Assembly: GCF_004216715.1 (NCBI RefSeq)
Contig: NZ_SGXG01000001.1
Location: 434,001-498,000 of the forward strand
DNA: 64,000 bases
Reading direction: 5' to 3'
Source of the DNA: Cecembia calidifontis
Lineage (GTDB): Bacteria > Bacteroidota > Bacteroidia > Cytophagales > Cyclobacteriaceae
Both the position numbers and the translations under genes were made by a program. Below the pieces are notes generated by a model. It worked only from the letters and a program-made list of their open reading frames with translations. It did not search any database and was not told the DNA's origin. This document shows positions 61,339-64,000 of the stretch, piece by piece. The first letter of the stretch is position 1; each line of letters starts with the position of its first letter.

Positions 61339-62735
61339 TAGATATGCAAAGCCCTATTATCCGTAGCCGCCAAACAAGCTTCTTTGAAAGCTTCTGTGTA
61401 AGTTGGGTGGGCATGGGACATCCTGGCGATATCTTCAGCAGAAGCCCTGTATTCCATGGCTACGACCGCCTCTGCGATCATGTCGGCAGTTCTTGGTCCG
61501 ATCATGTGTACACCTAAGATTTCGTCTGTTTCGGCATCAGCCAAAACTTTTACCAAACCATCGGTATCCATGGAAGCTCTTGCTCTTCCTGAAGCCATGA
61601 ACGGGAACTTACCAACTTTGTATTTCATACCCTTTTCCTTCAATTGCTCCTCGGTGTAACCCACTGAAGCTACCTCAGGCCAGGTGTAAACAACCCCGGG
61701 GATCAATAGGTAATTGATATGTGGTTTTTGTCCGGCGATGCTTTCTGCTACAAAAACCCCTTCTTCCTCTGCCTTATGCGCCAACATGGCACCTTTAACC
61801 ACATCTCCGATGGCATAAATATTAGGCACATTGGTTCTAAGGTGATCGTCCACTTCCACCTGACCCCTTTCATTCAGTTTTACTCCTGCAGTTTCCGCAT
61901 TCAGGCCATCAGTATAAGGTCTTCTACCGATGGAAACAAGGACATAATCACCCTTGATTTCCACGATTTCACCCTTGCCGTTATCTGCTCTGACAATTAC
62001 CTCTTTTCCTTTATTCTCAACAGCCGTCACTTTATGTTTGAGGTAAAAATCAAAGCCCAGTTTCTTCAATGATTTCTGAAGCTCCTTGCCCATGGTCCTA
62101 TCCATGGAAGGAATGATGGCATCCATAAATTCAACAACAGAGACTTTGGCACCCAATCTTCCATACACAGAGCCCAATTCCATACCAATCACGCCACCAC
62201 CGATAACAATCAGGTGTTTGGGGATTTCCTTCATCTTCAAAGCTTCTGTGGAAGTGATAACCCTTTCCTTGTCAATTTTGATGAATGGAAGTGAAGCCGG
62301 CTTGGAGCCTGTGGCGATGATGATGTTTTTACCCTGAATGGTCTCAGAAGAACCATCCTCTTTGGTCACTTTTACGGTATTCTTGTCCACAAAGGAACCG
62401 AAACCATGGTGCACATCAATTTTGTTTTTCTTCATCAAAAACTGGATACCGTCCACATTTTGCTTAACCACATCTTCTTTGCGGGCGATCATCTGCTTGA
62501 GATCCACTTTCAGGCCACTCAGGTTGATGCCATGGGTTTTGAAAGTATGGGCAGCATTGTGGTAATGCTCTGAAGAATCGAGCAATGCCTTGGAAGGAAT
62601 ACACCCTACGTTGAGACAAGTACCCCCCAAGGTAGGATATTTTTCAATGATGGCGGTTTTCATCCCAAGCTGTGCCGCTCTGATAGCAGCAACATACCCT
62701 CCTGGTCCTGAACCGATTACTATTAGGTCGTACAT
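61338..62735 (-). CDS. lpdA: dihydrolipoyl dehydrogenase (E3)
   Basis: A 465-residue flavoprotein: FAD motif VIGSGPGGYVAAIRAAQLG, redox disulfide GGTCLNVGCIPSKALL, NAD motif VIGGGVIGMELGSVYGRLG, second FAD segment IYAIGDV, and C-terminal HAHPTYTEAFKEA with the catalytic His. It reoxidises lipoyl groups of 2-oxo acid dehydrogenases and the glycine cleavage system. It sits next to odhB but is separated from it by the four-helix-bundle unit. Confidence 0.95.
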   Translation of the reverse strand: MYDLIVIGSGPGGYVAAIRAAQLGMKTAIIEKYPTLGGTCLNVGCIPSKALLDSSEHYHNAAHTFKTHGINLSGLKVDLKQMIARKEDVVKQNVDGIQFLMKKNKIDVHHGFGSFVDKNTVKVTKEDGSSETIQGKNIIIATGSKPASLPFIKIDKERVITSTEALKMKEIPKHLIVIGGGVIGMELGSVYGRLGAKVSVVEFMDAIIPSMDRTMGKELQKSLKKLGFDFYLKHKVTAVENKGKEVIVRADNGKGEIVEIKGDYVLVSIGRRPYTDGLNAETAGVKLNERGQVEVDDHLRTNVPNIYAIGDVVKGAMLAHKAEEEGVFVAESIAGQKPHINYLLIPGVVYTWPEVASVGYTEEQLKEKGMKYKVGKFPFMASGRARASMDTDGLVKVLADAETDEILGVHMIGPRTADMIAEAVVAMEYRASAEDIARMSHAHPTYTEAFKEACLAATDNRALHI

Positions 62736-62747
62736 ATTTAAGACTTT

Positions 62748-62779
62748 GTACCAAGTACCAAGTACGATGTACCAAGTAC
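62748..62779. repeat. GTACCAA heptamer array, five units (left of the four-helix-bundle gene)
   Basis: GTAC occurs at 62748, 62755, 62762, 62769 and 62776, exact 7-bp steps, mostly as GTACCAA. It lies in the 5' leader of lpdA, 12 bp from the start codon, and 8 bp from the four-helix-bundle stop. Confidence 0.8.
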
Positions 62780-62786
62780 GCGGTGA

Positions 62787-63143
62787 TTAGTGAATATTTA
62801 AACTTTTTTTAAGTTTAACGATCATGTTTTGAAGATGCTCCAATTCACTCTCAAGATGTTGGAAATCTTGATCGTTAATATAATCCAACCTATTAGAAAT
62901 AAAAATTTGAGTATCTAGTTCAAAGGAAGAGCCTAAGGCTATTCCCAAGAAATTGTCAAATTCTTTCTTTCCATTTCTTCCTGCCCCTTCAGCAATATTT
63001 GAAGGAATAGAAACTGCGGATTTGTTCATTTGAGAAATCAACCCATACTTTTCTTCTGCAGGTAGTTTCTCAGTTATCCTGTAAACTTCAACAGCGAGAT
63101 CAATGGCCTTTTGCCATACATGTAATTCTTTGTATCGGTGCAT
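62787..63143 (-). CDS. four-helix-bundle protein (S23 / 23S rRNA intervening-sequence protein family)
   Basis: A 118-residue, all-helical protein: MHRYKELHVWQKAIDLAVEV, RITEKLPAEEKYGLISQMNKSAVSIPSNIAEGAGR, then FLGIALGSSFELDTQIFIS and a final helix. This is the S23/IVP family, first known from proteins encoded within 23S rRNA insertions, and structurally similar to Avd proteins of diversity-generating retroelements. Here it stands alone, with no rRNA or reverse transcriptase nearby. It is bracketed by inverted GTAC heptamer arrays. Its role is unknown. Confidence 0.92.
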   Translation of the reverse strand: MHRYKELHVWQKAIDLAVEVYRITEKLPAEEKYGLISQMNKSAVSIPSNIAEGAGRNGKKEFDNFLGIALGSSFELDTQIFISNRLDYINDQDFQHLESELEHLQNMIVKLKKSLNIH

Positions 63144-63272
63144 ATTTGTTGGATTTAAGGTGAACTTTTAGCCTAAATCTAACTGCAAAGAAAAGAACTA
63201 TACAAATTATAAACGGATAAATAACCGATTAATAACCACTGAGCATTTTCTTGTACTACGCTCTGCTACATG
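63144..63272. other. leader of the four-helix-bundle gene
   Basis: A 129-bp AT-rich stretch that should hold the promoter for the gene on the minus strand. No perfect TAnnTTTG is seen. A single GTAC at 63253 is out of phase with the main array. Confidence 0.4.
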
Positions 63273-63297
63273 GTACTTTGTACTTGGTACATGGTAC
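63273..63297. repeat. TTGGTAC heptamer array, four units (right of the four-helix-bundle gene)
   Basis: GTAC at 63273, 63280, 63287 and 63294 (exact 7-bp steps), in the word form GGTACTT / TTGGTAC. This is the reverse complement of the left array, so the two arrays face each other across the gene. Confidence 0.8.
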
Positions 63298-63305
63298 ACT
63301 TTGAC

Positions 63306-63378
63306 TCTCGCTTCTTGCTTCTTGTTTCTTGTGTCTTATCTCTTGTGTCTTGTTTCTAGAATCTAGCTTCTCGCCTCT
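63306..63378. repeat. heptamer-period TCT tract, eleven units
   Basis: TCT recurs at 63306, 63313, 63320, 63327, 63334, 63341, 63348, 63355, 63362, 63369 and 63376 with no phase break. Typical units are TCTTGCT, TCTTGTT, TCTTGTG. It ends 2 bp from the odhB stop codon. Confidence 0.9.
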
Positions 63379-63380
63379 CT

Positions 63381-64000
63381 TTAAACTCCAAACAACAACC
63401 TCGTAGGATCTTCCAAGAGCTGTTTTACCCTTACCAGGAAGCTTACTGACTCCCTACCATCGATGATTCTGTGATCATAAGAAAGGGCAAGGTACATCAT
63501 CGGACGGATAACCACCTGTCCGTTTTCAGCTACCGGTCTTTCTACGATGTTATGCATACCCAAGATAGCAGACTGAGGCGCATTGATGATCGGCGTGGAC
63601 ATCATGGAACCGAAGATTCCTCCATTGGTAATGGTAAAGGTACCCCCTGTCATTTCTTCAATGGATAATTTGTTGTCTCTTGCTTTGGTAGCCAATCGGA
63701 CAACCTCTTTTTCAATCTGTTCGAAGCTCATGGATTCGGCATTTCTGATCACAGGCACTACCAGACCTTTTGGCGCGGATACCGCAATAGAAATGTCACA
63801 GAAATCATGGTAAACAATCTCATTCCCATCAATCATGGCATTTACTGCAGGCCATTCCTGAAGGGCTACGCATACTGCCTTGGTAAAGAAGGACATGAAA
63901 CCAAGGTTGACCCCATGCTTCTCTTTAAACTGGTCTTTAAACTTCTTTCTCAGCTCCATGATCGGCGCCATGTTCACCTCATTGAAAGTGGTAAGCATGG
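63381..64000 (-). CDS. odhB: 2-oxoglutarate dehydrogenase E2 (dihydrolipoamide succinyltransferase), C-terminal part
   Basis: About 206 codons of the catalytic acyltransferase domain, running off the right edge, so the lipoyl and E1/E3-binding domains are outside. Visible segments are TTFNEVNMAPIMELRKKFKD, FMSFFTKAVCVALQEWPAVNA, GLVVPVIRNAESMSFEQIEKE, GGTFTITNGGIFGSMMSTPIINAPQSAILGMH and the catalytic SYDHRIIDGRES (His and Asp). The NEVNM and GGIFGS segments favour the succinyl-transferring enzyme over pyruvate dehydrogenase E2. Confidence 0.92.
   Translation of the reverse strand, partial: MLTTFNEVNMAPIMELRKKFKDQFKEKHGVNLGFMSFFTKAVCVALQEWPAVNAMIDGNEIVYHDFCDISIAVSAPKGLVVPVIRNAESMSFEQIEKEVVRLATKARDNKLSIEEMTGGTFTITNGGIFGSMMSTPIINAPQSAILGMHNIVERPVAENGQVVIRPMMYLALSYDHRIIDGRESVSFLVRVKQLLEDPTRLLFGV

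Noticed and set aside
62787..63143. Diversity-generating retroelement accessory gene (avd)
   Set aside because: The protein fold family is similar, but there is no reverse transcriptase, template repeat or variable repeat in the surrounding sequence.
62787..63143. Intervening sequence within a 23S rRNA gene
   Set aside because: Flanking genes are odhB and lpdA; no rRNA sequence is nearby.
63306..63378. CRISPR array
   Set aside because: The repeated unit is 7 bp with no longer repeat-spacer alternation and no cas genes are present.

Overview
The window is a piece of a Bacteroidota chromosome, most likely order Cytophagales and probably family Cyclobacteriaceae (inferred, not tested by search). 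The grounds are TAnnTTTG-type promoters, a near absence of Shine-Dalgarno sequences except before rpsU, a T9SS C-terminal sorting domain, 6-bladed beta-propeller lipoproteins, a long NusB, a short CarB and a TonB-dependent haem operon.

Layout. Bases 1-11,450 are an insertion-sequence pile-up: an IS30 element running off the left edge, an IS3 element, two identical IS1380 copies and two identical IS256 copies. Between them lie two beta-propeller lipoprotein genes, one small secreted Cys/Gly peptide gene and scraps of older sequence, including a reading-frame tail cut by an IS1380 copy. Target duplications mark five of the six complete IS256/IS1380/IS3 elements in the window. From 11.6 to 21.6 kb are housekeeping genes: an ABC exporter, a leucine-type dehydrogenase, and a tight run of nusB, a YtxH protein, a DUF1573 protein, yajC, ybbR-like and coaE, then a TPR lipoprotein and an NlpC/P60 peptidase. 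From 21.6 to 28.8 kb, six minus-strand genes make a complete haem acquisition operon (hmuT, hmuU, hmuV, hmuS, TonB receptor, HmuY), with candidate iron-type operators upstream and at the receptor start. Then come atpD-atpC, rpsU-xerC-hpf, hemH-MFS, a PyrR-like gene with panB, a T9SS FG-GAP protein, murF, small envelope genes, a GH133-GT4-GH57 alpha-glucan cluster, tRNA-His, pyrC, a DEAD-box helicase, an M28 peptidase and gcvP. A third IS256 copy sits at 55.5-56.9 kb, followed by a DUF4834 gene, carB, def, lpdA, a four-helix-bundle (S23/IVP-like) gene and the end of odhB.

The least expected signal is in the right-hand 14 kb. Intergenic spaces there carry degenerate tracts with a strict 7-bp period. 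The longest has TCT at 11 consecutive 7-nt steps (63306-63378). GTAC-type heptamer arrays lie in opposite orientation on the two sides of the four-helix-bundle gene, and that unit fills the odhB-lpdA gap. A small mobile or repeat-associated unit is one possible reading and is marked as inference.
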